From JAIEOG01 sp964611895 (lineage in GTDB: Bacteria; Bdellovibrionota; FAC87; UBA2466): a stretch of 64,000 nt of DNA. Below, in pieces: positions 17,248 through 26,073 of the stretch. Every line of letters starts with the position of its first letter. The first letter of the stretch is position 1. Position numbers and translations under genes: made by a program. The notes under the pieces were generated by a model. That model did not search any database and was not told the DNA's origin. It worked only from the letters and a program-made list of their open reading frames with translations. The DNA lies in assembly GCA_964611895.1 (NCBI GenBank), contig CAZTDN010000003.1:62001-126000 (forward strand). Direction: 5' to 3'.

Positions 17248-17549
17248 GTTATAAATCCCCCCTCTTCGAGAGCTCAATACTTACCTCAACTTGTTACCAA
17301 ATTCAGGATTTAAAAGTGTCCAACTTTTTCTGTTTTTTTTCAGCAGGCTACAGGTCGTCTGTCCCAATTTTGGGACAATGGGGCGCCACAGGGCTCGGCT
17401 TCCGGTGGCACCTTCGGTGCCCCTGCAGCCCGGTCTCGCCGCACCGAAATTCTTTAATCGAATTTGAACTTACGCGCGGCTCCGACTTTCGAGCCCAGTG
17501 GTAGGGTGGGCGATGCTCGCGCATCGCTCGGTTCTCGTCATCCCCCCAA
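17248..17549. repeat. 302-bp noncoding stretch with a partial tRNA-Val 3' duplicate
   Basis: No gene is visible. It carries GGGCGCCACAGGGCTCG at 17381-17397, an exact 17-base copy of 17554-17570, the acceptor/T-arm end of the tRNA-Val gene, 173 bases away in the same orientation. Just before it is GTCCCA-ATTT-TGGGAC (17361-17376), a short hairpin. The duplicate looks like an attachment-site scar from an element that once used this tRNA gene. A GC-rich stretch (17398-17440) with small hairpins follows. Confidence 0.5.
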
Positions 17550-17626
17550 TGGTGGGCGCCACAGGGCTCGAACCTGTGACCTCGTGCGTGTGAAGCACGC
17601 GCTCTAACCAACTGAGCTAGGCGCCC
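17550..17626 (-). tRNA. tRNA-Val (anticodon CAC)
   Basis: Read on the minus strand it folds as a cloverleaf. The 7-bp acceptor stem is GGGCGCC paired with GGCGCCC. The D arm is GCTCAGTTGGTTAGAGC. The anticodon stem is CGTGC/GCACG with loop TTCACAC, giving anticodon CAC (Val, GUG). The T arm is ACAGG TTCGAGC CCTGT. Discriminator A is at 17553 and CCA is encoded at 17552-17550. It is 77 bases long with CCA. Confidence 0.97.
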
Positions 17627-17740
17627 GCATCAGAAAATGAGAAACCGTTTTTTACCCTGCTGTTTGGCATTGAGCAAGACATTCAATAACGCGCCATTCC
17701 ATCCCCTTGCTTCGTGTTACTATTTCCCGGGGGGAAAACG

Positions 17741-18517
17741 ATGCAATTGGGCGACTTTACACACCTGGCGAATCACTACAAACACCGTCCGAGCTATTCT
17801 CCCACAGTGACCCGCCTCCTGGCGCAATATGTAGGAAGTCACCGCGAAGGGTTCACCTTCGCCGACATCGGGGCCGGCACCGGCAAAATGACGGAGTGCC
17901 TCGTGGCTCTTGGACTCAAAGGCTACGCCGTCGAACCCAACGATCCGATGCGACACGAAGGACAAATCAGCCTTGGCACCCGCGCCCGGGTTGAATGGCT
18001 CAAAGGCAGCGGTGAAAATACAGGACTTTCAGACAGCAGCGTAGATTGGGTGATCATGGCGTCTTCGTTCCACTGGACCAACCCCGCGCTGTCTTTACCC
18101 GAATTTCACCGAGTCTTGAAACCGGGCGGTTACTTCACGGTGATCTACAACCCCAGGGACGTTCAGAGCGAAGGGTTGCACAAGGACATCGACGACGAAA
18201 TTCGGAAGCGGATCCCCCATCTTAAACGCACTTCTTCCGGGTCGTCCCTCTACACACAAAACCTAGAAAAAACTCTCGTGGGTGAGTATTTCCAAGACCC
18301 GGTATTCGTAGAAGCGCCTTACTCCATTTCCATGACGCAAGAACGCTTCCTCGGCGTGTGGAAATCGGTGAATGATATTCAGGCGCAGGCCGGACCGGAG
18401 GTCTTTGCGGAACTCATTCGCTTTATCGAAACAAAGACGGCTTCGCTCGCCCAAATCGAGTGTCCCTACCGCATTCGATCTTGGACTGTGCAAGCAACCC
18501 CAAAAGCGACAGCTTAA
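17741..18517 (+). CDS. class I SAM-dependent methyltransferase
   Basis: A 258-residue cytoplasmic methyltransferase of the Methyltransf_11 type. Motif I is TFADIGAGTGKMTE near residues 39-52, the acidic end of strand 2 is YAVEPND, and the post-motif region is VDWVIMASSFHWTNPALSLPEFHRVLKPGGYFTV. ATG 17741 follows a strong GGGGGGAAAA. The acceptor molecule is unknown. Its stop abuts the convergent sulfotransferase-like gene with no spacer. Confidence 0.9.
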   Translation: MQLGDFTHLANHYKHRPSYSPTVTRLLAQYVGSHREGFTFADIGAGTGKMTECLVALGLKGYAVEPNDPMRHEGQISLGTRARVEWLKGSGENTGLSDSSVDWVIMASSFHWTNPALSLPEFHRVLKPGGYFTVIYNPRDVQSEGLHKDIDDEIRKRIPHLKRTSSGSSLYTQNLEKTLVGEYFQDPVFVEAPYSISMTQERFLGVWKSVNDIQAQAGPEVFAELIRFIETKTASLAQIECPYRIRSWTVQATPKATA

Positions 18518-19720
18518 TCACGCTTTGAAAATCACTGCCGGAACATTGGGATAGTGCGCAGGGCGACTCAAGAGTCGCTTGACCAGCCCGACCACGGAGC
18601 GCAAGTACTGTTTAACGTCTTGGAGCACCACGCGCCAAACTGCCTGACGTTTAAATTCATAATACCGACGATCGAAAAGCACATCGTAATCTTCGTACTT
18701 CCAGAAGGGTAAGAGCAAAAGGGCAAGCCAGTATACTGCATGTCGGGGTCCATAAACCGGATGATACCCAAGAGCTCGAATCTCCTCCCTGAGCAATATG
18801 TCCAGAGCAGCGACGCGTAGTGGGTGCAGACCGTCTTGCCAGAGTTTGGGATCGGCCGTTTTTCTAAAACCGGATTTGGGCGCAAGTGAGGCAGCATCTC
18901 CTCGCCATTCCATCCCCCCAAAAGTAGTCTGCAAAAGACTCGGCCTGAATGTAACGCCAAGCTCCCTACACAAGGAACGAATGAACTTTTCTTTCTGTTC
19001 CTGAATATCCTCCAGACGAACTATCCACGCTCGACCAGGAAACCCATTTAGCAAATTCAAACCCCACTGATAGAGGCTCACGCAAGTAATCGTCATATAA
19101 TGATGAAACTTCAGATGATCAAAACCGTCCTGACTCATCAGGTATTTTTTCGCCCTTCTTTGGGAGTAATAGTTTGCGCGAGGATCCTTTACTGTATAAA
19201 CAAAAATAGATTCTGGAAAATCTCTGGAGATTGCCCGCTCTGTCTCTCCACTCATAGGATGATGATGATCGTGCAACAAGATGCACCGGACAGCGGACAG
19301 GTCTTTTTTCATAAAACGGGCGACTGCATAGTGCGCAGCCAGAAACAACGTACGGCTGTCTGGACGATCTGTCGTCAAACATTCTTTAGTCAAACGCATC
19401 AACTCGTCGACATCCAAGTTCAATGCCCCACTTCCATCTGCACCTAAACCTTGATTGATATTCATGTGCGTCGCTAGCGGGATATAGGCAAACGTCCCTC
19501 TCAAGGACTCTCTCCAATGGTCTTGCCAATCGGTGCGGCTCAGAACAACGCGGTTATAAAAATCAAAGTTCCCTGGATACATCAACACTTCGGGATGATT
19601 ATCAAACAGGCTTTGAAGGAAATACACTCCGCCACGCCCAAATGGAACGAGACAGATCATTCGATTTCCGTAGTGTTGGAGCTGTGCGCAGAACTCATTA
19701 AACGACGGAATTGTCAGCAT
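18518..19720 (-). CDS. sulfotransferase-like protein
   Basis: A 400-residue protein with the two PAPS-binding signatures of sulfotransferases: the 5'-phosphosulfate loop VPFGRGGVYFLQSLFDNHPEV at about residues 25-45, and the 3'-phosphate region VYTVKDPRANYYSQRRAKK, with a further RAWIVRLEDIQEQKEKFIRSLC block. The GRGG of the loop replaces the commoner GRSGT, so activity should be checked. C-terminal residues include a hydrophobic YWLALLLLPFW patch that could be a membrane anchor. It may sulfate a surface glycan or lipid. Divergent from the tolC-like gene; no sulfate-activation genes are nearby. Confidence 0.75.
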   Translation of the reverse strand: MLTIPSFNEFCAQLQHYGNRMICLVPFGRGGVYFLQSLFDNHPEVLMYPGNFDFYNRVVLSRTDWQDHWRESLRGTFAYIPLATHMNINQGLGADGSGALNLDVDELMRLTKECLTTDRPDSRTLFLAAHYAVARFMKKDLSAVRCILLHDHHHPMSGETERAISRDFPESIFVYTVKDPRANYYSQRRAKKYLMSQDGFDHLKFHHYMTITCVSLYQWGLNLLNGFPGRAWIVRLEDIQEQKEKFIRSLCRELGVTFRPSLLQTTFGGMEWRGDAASLAPKSGFRKTADPKLWQDGLHPLRVAALDILLREEIRALGYHPVYGPRHAVYWLALLLLPFWKYEDYDVLFDRRYYEFKRQAVWRVVLQDVKQYLRSVVGLVKRLLSRPAHYPNVPAVIFKA

Positions 19721-19751
19721 TTGGCGATTATATCAGTTAAAATATTGAAGC

Positions 19752-21143
19752 ATGGCACAGATCCTTTTTCTGATACTTCTATCAGCAGATTGCCTTGCAG
19801 CGCAGACGTCATTTAACGCGGTATTCCACAGAATCCGACTGGAAGCAGCGCACCGCTCTCCTCAGATCCAGATTACGCAAAGCGAAGTCGCCCAAAGCCA
19901 ACACGCGATTCACTCCGCTTGGGCTCACTGGCTGCCTCGCCTCGATTTCCAACTCTCTCAGACTCAGTCGAAGGACTATGGATTCATTAACAGTGGTGTG
20001 CTCCCTTCCACACTTCTAGGATACGCACCCACTGAAGTCCGACCGACCGCTCTAGCGCTTAAAATTAACTTTCCCATCTATCGACGATCTGTCCACCTCG
20101 ATCTTCAAAGAGCTTACCGGCAGAACACCGCACTTGTAGCAGAACGCAAAGCAGAACGAGCGGACCTCGATTGGAAACTACGGCACCATGTGAGCGACTA
20201 TCTGCTCAAAGCCTACCAAGAAACCACAGTAGAACGTTCCATCCAAATTGCTCGCACCAACGAGAAGGACGCCGTCCTTCGGTCTAAACTCGGGCAGACC
20301 AGCCGAATAGATACCTTGCGCGCCAAAGCGAACTTGGTCTCCTTAGAGTCAAAACGAAAGACTTTCTCCCAAGACAGACTAGCGAGTCTAGCGGAACTCA
20401 TTCAGTTTTCCGGCATCACGAAAGAAAAACTCGAACAGCTAGGCTTATTCAATTTCATAAAATCAGAGCCAGCCCTGGAAAGTGCCATAAACGACTTCGC
20501 GCAATTATCCACCGTTCCCGAAGCTATCGCACCTTATATTGGCAAAAACCAAGACGATTCCGTTGAACTCGATGCCCAAACACTAGAAGCACTAGACAAG
20601 CGCATTGCGGTCAGCAGCCCTCACTACCAATTACATGTCGCCAGGGAAGACCTTTCCCACTCCAAAGCCAGCACACTCATGGCCCAAGAATGGCCCGAGC
20701 TATCGCTGCAAGGACAGTACAACCGACAAAGTTCCGACTATAGTGGTGCGAATCAGTCCTATGCGATATCCGCCGTACTCACCATCCCGTTCTATGTTGG
20801 CGGGAGCGCTATCAGCGCCTTCAACGAAGTTGAGAGCTCCCAAAAGACTGCTGCAATACAAAGAGAGATGGATATATCGTCCTTTCGCAACCAGGTGCAC
20901 GCAGATGTCATGCGAGTCCGTTCCGCCACCAAACAGCTAGAATCCCTCTCGCTCAACCGAGACCAGAACGAAGAGATATTGCGACTATCCACGGAAAGCT
21001 ACCGACTGGGTAAAGCAACCATGGTGGAACTGCTCTCGACTCAAAACGATTTCATCGAATCCAAAATTGCGCTTGCGAAAGCAAAACTAGAACTCGTGGA
21101 AACCATACACCGTCTTTCGGCCAGCTTGGGGGTAGAACTATGA
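19752..21143 (+). CDS. TolC-family outer membrane efflux protein
   Basis: A 463-residue outer membrane channel of the TolC/OEP family. MAQILFLILLSADCLAA is a signal peptide. Two halves of long helices and short strands are visible, e.g. IRLEAAHRSPQIQITQSEVAQS with WLPRLDFQLSQTQS, and in the second half VAREDLSHSKASTLMAQEWPELSLQGQYN with NEEILRLSTESYRLGKATMVELLSTQNDFIES. It provides the outer membrane duct for the MacAB genes that follow; its stop overlaps the adaptor start (ATGA). Confidence 0.9.
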   Translation: MAQILFLILLSADCLAAQTSFNAVFHRIRLEAAHRSPQIQITQSEVAQSQHAIHSAWAHWLPRLDFQLSQTQSKDYGFINSGVLPSTLLGYAPTEVRPTALALKINFPIYRRSVHLDLQRAYRQNTALVAERKAERADLDWKLRHHVSDYLLKAYQETTVERSIQIARTNEKDAVLRSKLGQTSRIDTLRAKANLVSLESKRKTFSQDRLASLAELIQFSGITKEKLEQLGLFNFIKSEPALESAINDFAQLSTVPEAIAPYIGKNQDDSVELDAQTLEALDKRIAVSSPHYQLHVAREDLSHSKASTLMAQEWPELSLQGQYNRQSSDYSGANQSYAISAVLTIPFYVGGSAISAFNEVESSQKTAAIQREMDISSFRNQVHADVMRVRSATKQLESLSLNRDQNEEILRLSTESYRLGKATMVELLSTQNDFIESKIALAKAKLELVETIHRLSASLGVEL

Positions 21144-22138
21144 AGCTACGTCATGCACTCCCTCTCTCGTTCGCACTGGTTTTCCTTGCAACTTGCCAAA
21201 AAGCTCCAAAACTCAAGGGAATCGCGGCAACAGAAACCAGAGTAGAGTCCACCGTCACCACCTTGAGTTCTGGAACGGTCACCGCGCAGCAACAGGCGAT
21301 CCTGGGTTTTGGGACAGCCGGACGAGTTTCAAAAACCCTGGTGAAACTCGGCGATATTGTAAGAAAAGGACGCACGATCGCCCAACTAGAGAACAAAGAC
21401 CTCTTTGTTGTTTATAGGGATAGTCTGACCGAGCTAGAGCGCTCAAAGCGGCTCTTCGCTCACAAGCTTGTGTCCAAAACTTCGCTCGACTCGGCCATGC
21501 GCGCTGCCGCTGTCGCAAAAGCAAACTTGGAGAAAACTTTCATCAAGGCGCCCTTTGATGGTCAAGTTACTGAGCTTAACATCGAGTTGGGAGGTGTTTC
21601 ACAACCCTCACCGCCCACCGCCAAACCACTCGTTCGCTTGGTCGACCTGCGCCCCCGAACTGTTCGCGGCGAAATTGATGAAACGGACCTTGTAAGAGTG
21701 AAAAAAGGGATGAAAGCGCGCGTACGTGTTCCCGCAGCCCGCAAGGAAGCATTCGACGGAGTGGTCGATCAGGTCGTTCAGTTTGTAAACACATCCAAAG
21801 AGCAAGACCGGACTTCTCAAATCAGCATTCAAATTCTTAATGATGGAGAAAACATTCCGGTAGGAGCTTCGGCCGAAATAGAAATCATCACCGATTTAAA
21901 ACCAAAAACCCTTGCGCTCCCCAGCCGAGCGATTTTTGGAAGCGGCAATCAACGCTACGTGTATGTACATCGAGATGGAAAACTGGAAAAAACGCCCATC
22001 GAAGTTGGAATCGGGAACTACGACCGCTCAGAAGTCCTCTCCGGAATAAACCACGGAGATATCATTGCTTTGCCCACGGAAGAAGTAGAACTCGCTAACG
22101 GACTTCGTTCTTCCATTGAGGTTGCAGCGTGGCCTTAA
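21140..22138 (+). CDS. macA: MacA-like periplasmic adaptor
   Basis: A 332-residue membrane-fusion protein. The N-terminus ends in FLATC, a plausible if imperfect lipobox, suggesting an inner-membrane lipoprotein. A lipoyl half-motif GTAGRVSKTLVKLGDIVRKG, a short coiled hairpin (DSLTELERSKRLFAHKLVSK to AKANLEKTFIKAPFDGQV), a beta-barrel and a membrane-proximal domain follow in the usual adaptor order. The hairpin is shorter than in E. coli MacA. It links the MacB-like transporter to the TolC-like channel; all are coupled by overlapping starts. Confidence 0.88.
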   Translation: MKLRHALPLSFALVFLATCQKAPKLKGIAATETRVESTVTTLSSGTVTAQQQAILGFGTAGRVSKTLVKLGDIVRKGRTIAQLENKDLFVVYRDSLTELERSKRLFAHKLVSKTSLDSAMRAAAVAKANLEKTFIKAPFDGQVTELNIELGGVSQPSPPTAKPLVRLVDLRPRTVRGEIDETDLVRVKKGMKARVRVPAARKEAFDGVVDQVVQFVNTSKEQDRTSQISIQILNDGENIPVGASAEIEIITDLKPKTLALPSRAIFGSGNQRYVYVHRDGKLEKTPIEVGIGNYDRSEVLSGINHGDIIALPTEEVELANGLRSSIEVAAWP

Positions 22139-22833
22139 TCCGTCTGCAATCTGTTCAAAAGGATTATTCTGTGGGTGGAGAGACTGTTCACGCCTTGCGA
22201 GGCATTGATCTCGAGATAGAAAAAAAAGAATTTGTGTCTATTACTGGCCCTTCGGGCTGTGGAAAGTCCACGCTCCTTGGCTTGTTAGGTCTGCTAGATG
22301 CGCCCACCCACGGCACATACTGGCTTGGCAATCGCCAAGTGGAACGCCTTAGTGATGACGAACGCGCCCATGCCCGCAATCAAGAGATCGGCTTTGTTTT
22401 TCAAAGTTTTCACCTCCTCCCCCGCTTCACAGCTTTGCGCAATGTCGAAATGCCGCTGATTTATAGTGCTGCATACACGTCGCGACTGACCCCTGCCAAA
22501 CGGCGTGAAAAAGCGCTGGTGGCGCTTGAACGGGTAGGCATGTCTGACCGACTGAAACACCTGCCAAACCAGCTCTCTGGAGGACAGCGGCAGCGTGTCG
22601 CCATTGCGCGAGCGCTGGTCAATCAACCAAGTTTGATTCTGGCAGATGAGCCGACCGGAAGCTTGGACTCTCACACGGGAAAAGAGATCTTAGCGCTGCT
22701 TCAAAAGCTCAATGGAGAAGGGGTTACGATTCTTGTCGTCACGCACGATCCGCAGATCGCTGCAAGCACGCAACGTACCCTCACTCTATTCGATGGCAAA
22801 ATTTCCGAGGACCGACACCGTGCCGCTATTTGA
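22129..22833 (+). CDS. macB: MacB/LolD-type ABC transporter ATP-binding protein
   Basis: A 234-residue ATPase of the MacB/LolD (FtsE-like) clade. Walker A is GPSGCGKST, the Q-loop region is GFVFQSFHLLPRFTAL, the signature is LSGGQRQRVAIARAL, Walker B is LILADEPTGSLD, and the switch His is in VVTHDP. GTG start lies within the last codons of the adaptor gene. In E. coli the ATPase and permease are one MacB chain; here they are separate genes overlapping by 14 bases. Confidence 0.93.
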   Translation: MALIRLQSVQKDYSVGGETVHALRGIDLEIEKKEFVSITGPSGCGKSTLLGLLGLLDAPTHGTYWLGNRQVERLSDDERAHARNQEIGFVFQSFHLLPRFTALRNVEMPLIYSAAYTSRLTPAKRREKALVALERVGMSDRLKHLPNQLSGGQRQRVAIARALVNQPSLILADEPTGSLDSHTGKEILALLQKLNGEGVTILVVTHDPQIAASTQRTLTLFDGKISEDRHRAAI

Positions 22834-24028
22834 AACGTTGATACTGGCCTGGGAGTCTCTTGCAGCCAATCGCCTACGCGCTGCTCTCACCATGTTGGGC
22901 ATGATCATCGGCTCTGCAGCAGTCGTGCTTTTGGTGTCGATTGGAACGGGCGCGAAGAACTACATCACACGAGAATTCGAGGGAGCCGGCACAAACCTCA
23001 TCCTCGTTCAGCCCGGAAAAATGGAAGCCAAATCAGGACTCGGCCCGCCGCCAGGTAGCAGCAAAAACAGACTGACTCTGGGAGACGTCGAATCACTCGA
23101 AAAACAGGCCACTAGCCTGAGTGCCACCACGGGATTGATGCTTGGCCAGGGAAGCCTTAAACACGAGGCGCGCTCTCGTGAGGCAAAAATCATGGGAACG
23201 AACGAAAAACTTCCCCAGATTATTCACGTGCGTCTGGCTATGGGCCGATTTCACTCCAGAGAAGAAGAAGAGTTCTCCAGAAAAGTCGTTGTGCTCGGCA
23301 ACCATGTGGCGCGCGACTTATTTCCTCAAGGCGAGAGTATTGGAAGAATGGTGAAGCTCAATGGTTCCGAACACCGCGTACTGGGGGTTCTTGCCAAATC
23401 TGGAGAAGCTTCTGGTTTTGAAATGGATGACTTGGTCATTGTGCCTACCCGGGTGGCCATGCGCGCTTTTAACGAAGATAAACTTTTTGGAATTCGGGCA
23501 AAAGCTAAATCCAAGTCCGGGCTAGGAGAATCCGTAGCCGAAATCTCTGCCATCCTCAAATCCCGTCATGGCAATCAAGAAGACTTCTCTGTCATCACAC
23601 AGGACTCCATGGTGGAAACACTCAACACCATCATGAACATGCTCACCTACGCATTGGCGGGAATAGCTCTCGTATCTATGCTTGTCGGCGGCATTGGCAT
23701 TATGAACATCATGCTAGTGAGCGTCACCGAACGCACACGCGAAATCGGCATACGGCGGGCAGTCGGTGCCCGAAGAAAAGATATTCTGATTCAATTCCTT
23801 GTAGAAGCTGCTGCGCTTGCATTCATCGGAGGGCTGGTAGGTATCCTCACTTCCGTAGCTATTACACAGGTTATTACCTCTATTAAACCGGCTTTTGATA
23901 TGCGAGCGCCCATTTGGATCGTAGTCCCCGCTTTTCTGCTGTCCATTCTCACTGGGTTAGGTTTTGGGTTTTGGCCAGCAAAAAAGGCCGCCGGTATTGC
24001 TGAAATGGAGGCCTTGCGATTCGAATGA
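22820..24028 (+). CDS. MacB-type ABC transporter permease
   Basis: A 402-residue permease with the MacB_PCD/FtsX layout: one N-terminal membrane segment in LRAALTMLGMIIGSAAVVLLVSIG, a large periplasmic domain, then three C-terminal segments with GGIGIMNIMLVSVTERTREIGIRRAVGARRKDI. GTG 22820 is preferred because GAGG sits nine bases upstream and it starts at the usual N-terminus. It forms the tripartite pump with the adaptor and TolC-like channel. The stop overlaps the next gene (ATGA), which ties two uncharacterised exported proteins to the pump. Confidence 0.9.
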   Translation: MPLFETLILAWESLAANRLRAALTMLGMIIGSAAVVLLVSIGTGAKNYITREFEGAGTNLILVQPGKMEAKSGLGPPPGSSKNRLTLGDVESLEKQATSLSATTGLMLGQGSLKHEARSREAKIMGTNEKLPQIIHVRLAMGRFHSREEEEFSRKVVVLGNHVARDLFPQGESIGRMVKLNGSEHRVLGVLAKSGEASGFEMDDLVIVPTRVAMRAFNEDKLFGIRAKAKSKSGLGESVAEISAILKSRHGNQEDFSVITQDSMVETLNTIMNMLTYALAGIALVSMLVGGIGIMNIMLVSVTERTREIGIRRAVGARRKDILIQFLVEAAALAFIGGLVGILTSVAITQVITSIKPAFDMRAPIWIVVPAFLLSILTGLGFGFWPAKKAAGIAEMEALRFE

Positions 24029-26073
24029 TCTTTCGAGCTCTCATAGTTCTTGCCATCGCTTGCAACCATTCCGCCATAGGTGAGGACCATTCAGCGCGCA
24101 AACAAAATTCTCGTCCAACCGAGGACTCAGCGCTGAAGAGAGCTGCAGCCGCTTTCGATCAAAAAGGTGAAATCAACCGGCTTCTCGAGGCTCACGATCC
24201 TGAGTCCCTGGCTAAAGCGCTGGAACTGGCGCGCACACAGAGTGCCATTTTGGAAAAAGCCCGAGCCAACGGGACGCTTTCCACGGATCAGTTGCGCCCA
24301 CTTGCAGCAGCGCTTATTTTCACGGGACAGGCGCTAGAGTCGTTAGGCAAACTCACTGAGGCACTGGCGCTGTATAGTCATGCGCTAGACCTGCAAAATA
24401 CTTTTTCAGAGTCCCAACCAAACCACGCACTGATTCCTCAAGTCGCTTCCAACGAGCTTGCGATTGCCAATGGCAACATGGCTCGCGTGGAGCAAAACCT
24501 GGGAAAAACAGCAAATGCGATCGAACATTACGAGAACAAGAAAAACTTGTTTCTGAAAACTTACTCCGACAATTTTCTTACCCAGTTTCAATCCGATCAG
24601 CACTTTCTAGCATGGCAAGGTTGGGAGGACTTGGGTTCCGCTCTCCTACGCGCTGGAGCTGTGGATTCGGCGGCCCACGCCTTAGGAGAAAGTGCAAAAA
24701 TCAGAGAACGAAAAAAAGCTACCCGGGCCGTCTGGAAACCGGGAGGTTATAACGGAGACTTAGACAGTGATGTGTTTCACTACTTAAACCGTGGCCGCTT
24801 ATTCCTTGCACAGGGAAAACTAGTCGAAAGCCGGGAGGCTTTCGGTCAACTAATGGATGCTATTTTTAAAGGCTCCAAAAACAAAAACAAATTTGGCGGA
24901 ACGGAACTCCTAGATCCGGAGCAATTGATCAAACGGCTCCCCTCCCTTGCAAATGAAGGTAGAACCAAGCAACTTGGAGCGCGATCGGCTTTGCTGGAAT
25001 TGGCCCGATTGAGTCTTGCGGAAAATGATTGGGCCCTTGCCATGCAGTACCTAGATGCCCTGGAGAAACAGGGGGCCGTGGGTGAAGGGATGCACCGAGA
25101 GAAAATCGAGTCTGCTTGCTTACGCGCACAGGCACTCCTCCAACAAGCTAAACACAGTAGCCGCCAGTCCGCAGACCTGTCTCTGCCTGCTGCTCAGGCG
25201 CTGGTCCAGGAAAGTGTGGCCCTGCTAAATCAATCGCAGGTTCCCAAGGATTCCTCACTCTACGTACAAGCCTACGAGACTCTGAATGAGATTGAGCTCG
25301 CCCGCGCTGAAACGGCCAAGAGCCCGGCAACCAAAAACCAGTGGAGTCTGTCCGCATGGGATCATCTCCAAAAAGGCTTGCAATCCCGCGATGCGCTGGC
25401 TGAATCGCTGACCAAAGCAAAACTCCCCTACTCGGAGCTACAGAAGAAGAATCGTAGCCGTCACCTCGAACACCTAGTCCATCAATACGCGGCATTAGAA
25501 ACAGAGAACAAACTCGCTCGCAGTACGGACCTTGCTCAATCAATCTTGCTAAACCACGCCGTCAATGTACCGCTGGGTTCCGCAGACAAAGAGGACCTAG
25601 TCGCTGCGGTAGCACGACGCCTCGGCAAAGATGGCGCTCTGGCAGAAATCATTAAAACCTACGATTCCAAAACCGGTGAACCAACCTACTCCATGCTGCT
25701 TGTCCATTCTTACGAACCCGATGGAAGCACGGGGCAGAAAGAGTTTAAAACTGCACTTCTTCCCATTGGCAACGCTATCGACGTCGACAAATGGCCTCAA
25801 TCGATCCTAGCCCAAGCTGGAAGCAAGCAAGTCTCTCCTACAGATATTCACGTCGTAAAATCTGTTATTGGTCCTCTCATGCAAGCCACTCGGGGACGCC
25901 CTCTTAAACAGGTTTATGTGTCCTCACCGCCGGAACTCTCCGCAATGAATTGGAATGGAGTAAAGATTTCCTTTGATCGCTCCAAACAAGTCCGGACTCT
26001 GGGGCAGCTCCCTATTCGAATCCATTCTCTCCCGAACGGCGGAGTATCCCTGTTACAAGGAGACATGAAATGA
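24025..26073 (+). CDS. exported TPR-like protein with truncated CHAT-like C-terminus
   Basis: 682 residues. MIFRALIVLAIACNHSAIG is a signal peptide or a lipoprotein signal (the AIAC box is imperfect). Helical TPR-like units follow, e.g. LIFTGQALESLGKLTEALALYSHALDL and LARLSLAENDWALAMQYLDALEK. The last 130 residues, with YSMLLVHSYEPDG, a KSVIGPLMQATRGRPL helix and KQVYVSSPPELSAMNWNGV, resemble the first half of a CHAT peptidase domain, which ends before the catalytic His and Cys would occur. I infer a scaffold or inactive CHAT relative. Coupled to the MacB permease and to the next gene by ATGA overlaps. Confidence 0.55.
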   Translation: MIFRALIVLAIACNHSAIGEDHSARKQNSRPTEDSALKRAAAAFDQKGEINRLLEAHDPESLAKALELARTQSAILEKARANGTLSTDQLRPLAAALIFTGQALESLGKLTEALALYSHALDLQNTFSESQPNHALIPQVASNELAIANGNMARVEQNLGKTANAIEHYENKKNLFLKTYSDNFLTQFQSDQHFLAWQGWEDLGSALLRAGAVDSAAHALGESAKIRERKKATRAVWKPGGYNGDLDSDVFHYLNRGRLFLAQGKLVESREAFGQLMDAIFKGSKNKNKFGGTELLDPEQLIKRLPSLANEGRTKQLGARSALLELARLSLAENDWALAMQYLDALEKQGAVGEGMHREKIESACLRAQALLQQAKHSSRQSADLSLPAAQALVQESVALLNQSQVPKDSSLYVQAYETLNEIELARAETAKSPATKNQWSLSAWDHLQKGLQSRDALAESLTKAKLPYSELQKKNRSRHLEHLVHQYAALETENKLARSTDLAQSILLNHAVNVPLGSADKEDLVAAVARRLGKDGALAEIIKTYDSKTGEPTYSMLLVHSYEPDGSTGQKEFKTALLPIGNAIDVDKWPQSILAQAGSKQVSPTDIHVVKSVIGPLMQATRGRPLKQVYVSSPPELSAMNWNGVKISFDRSKQVRTLGQLPIRIHSLPNGGVSLLQGDMK

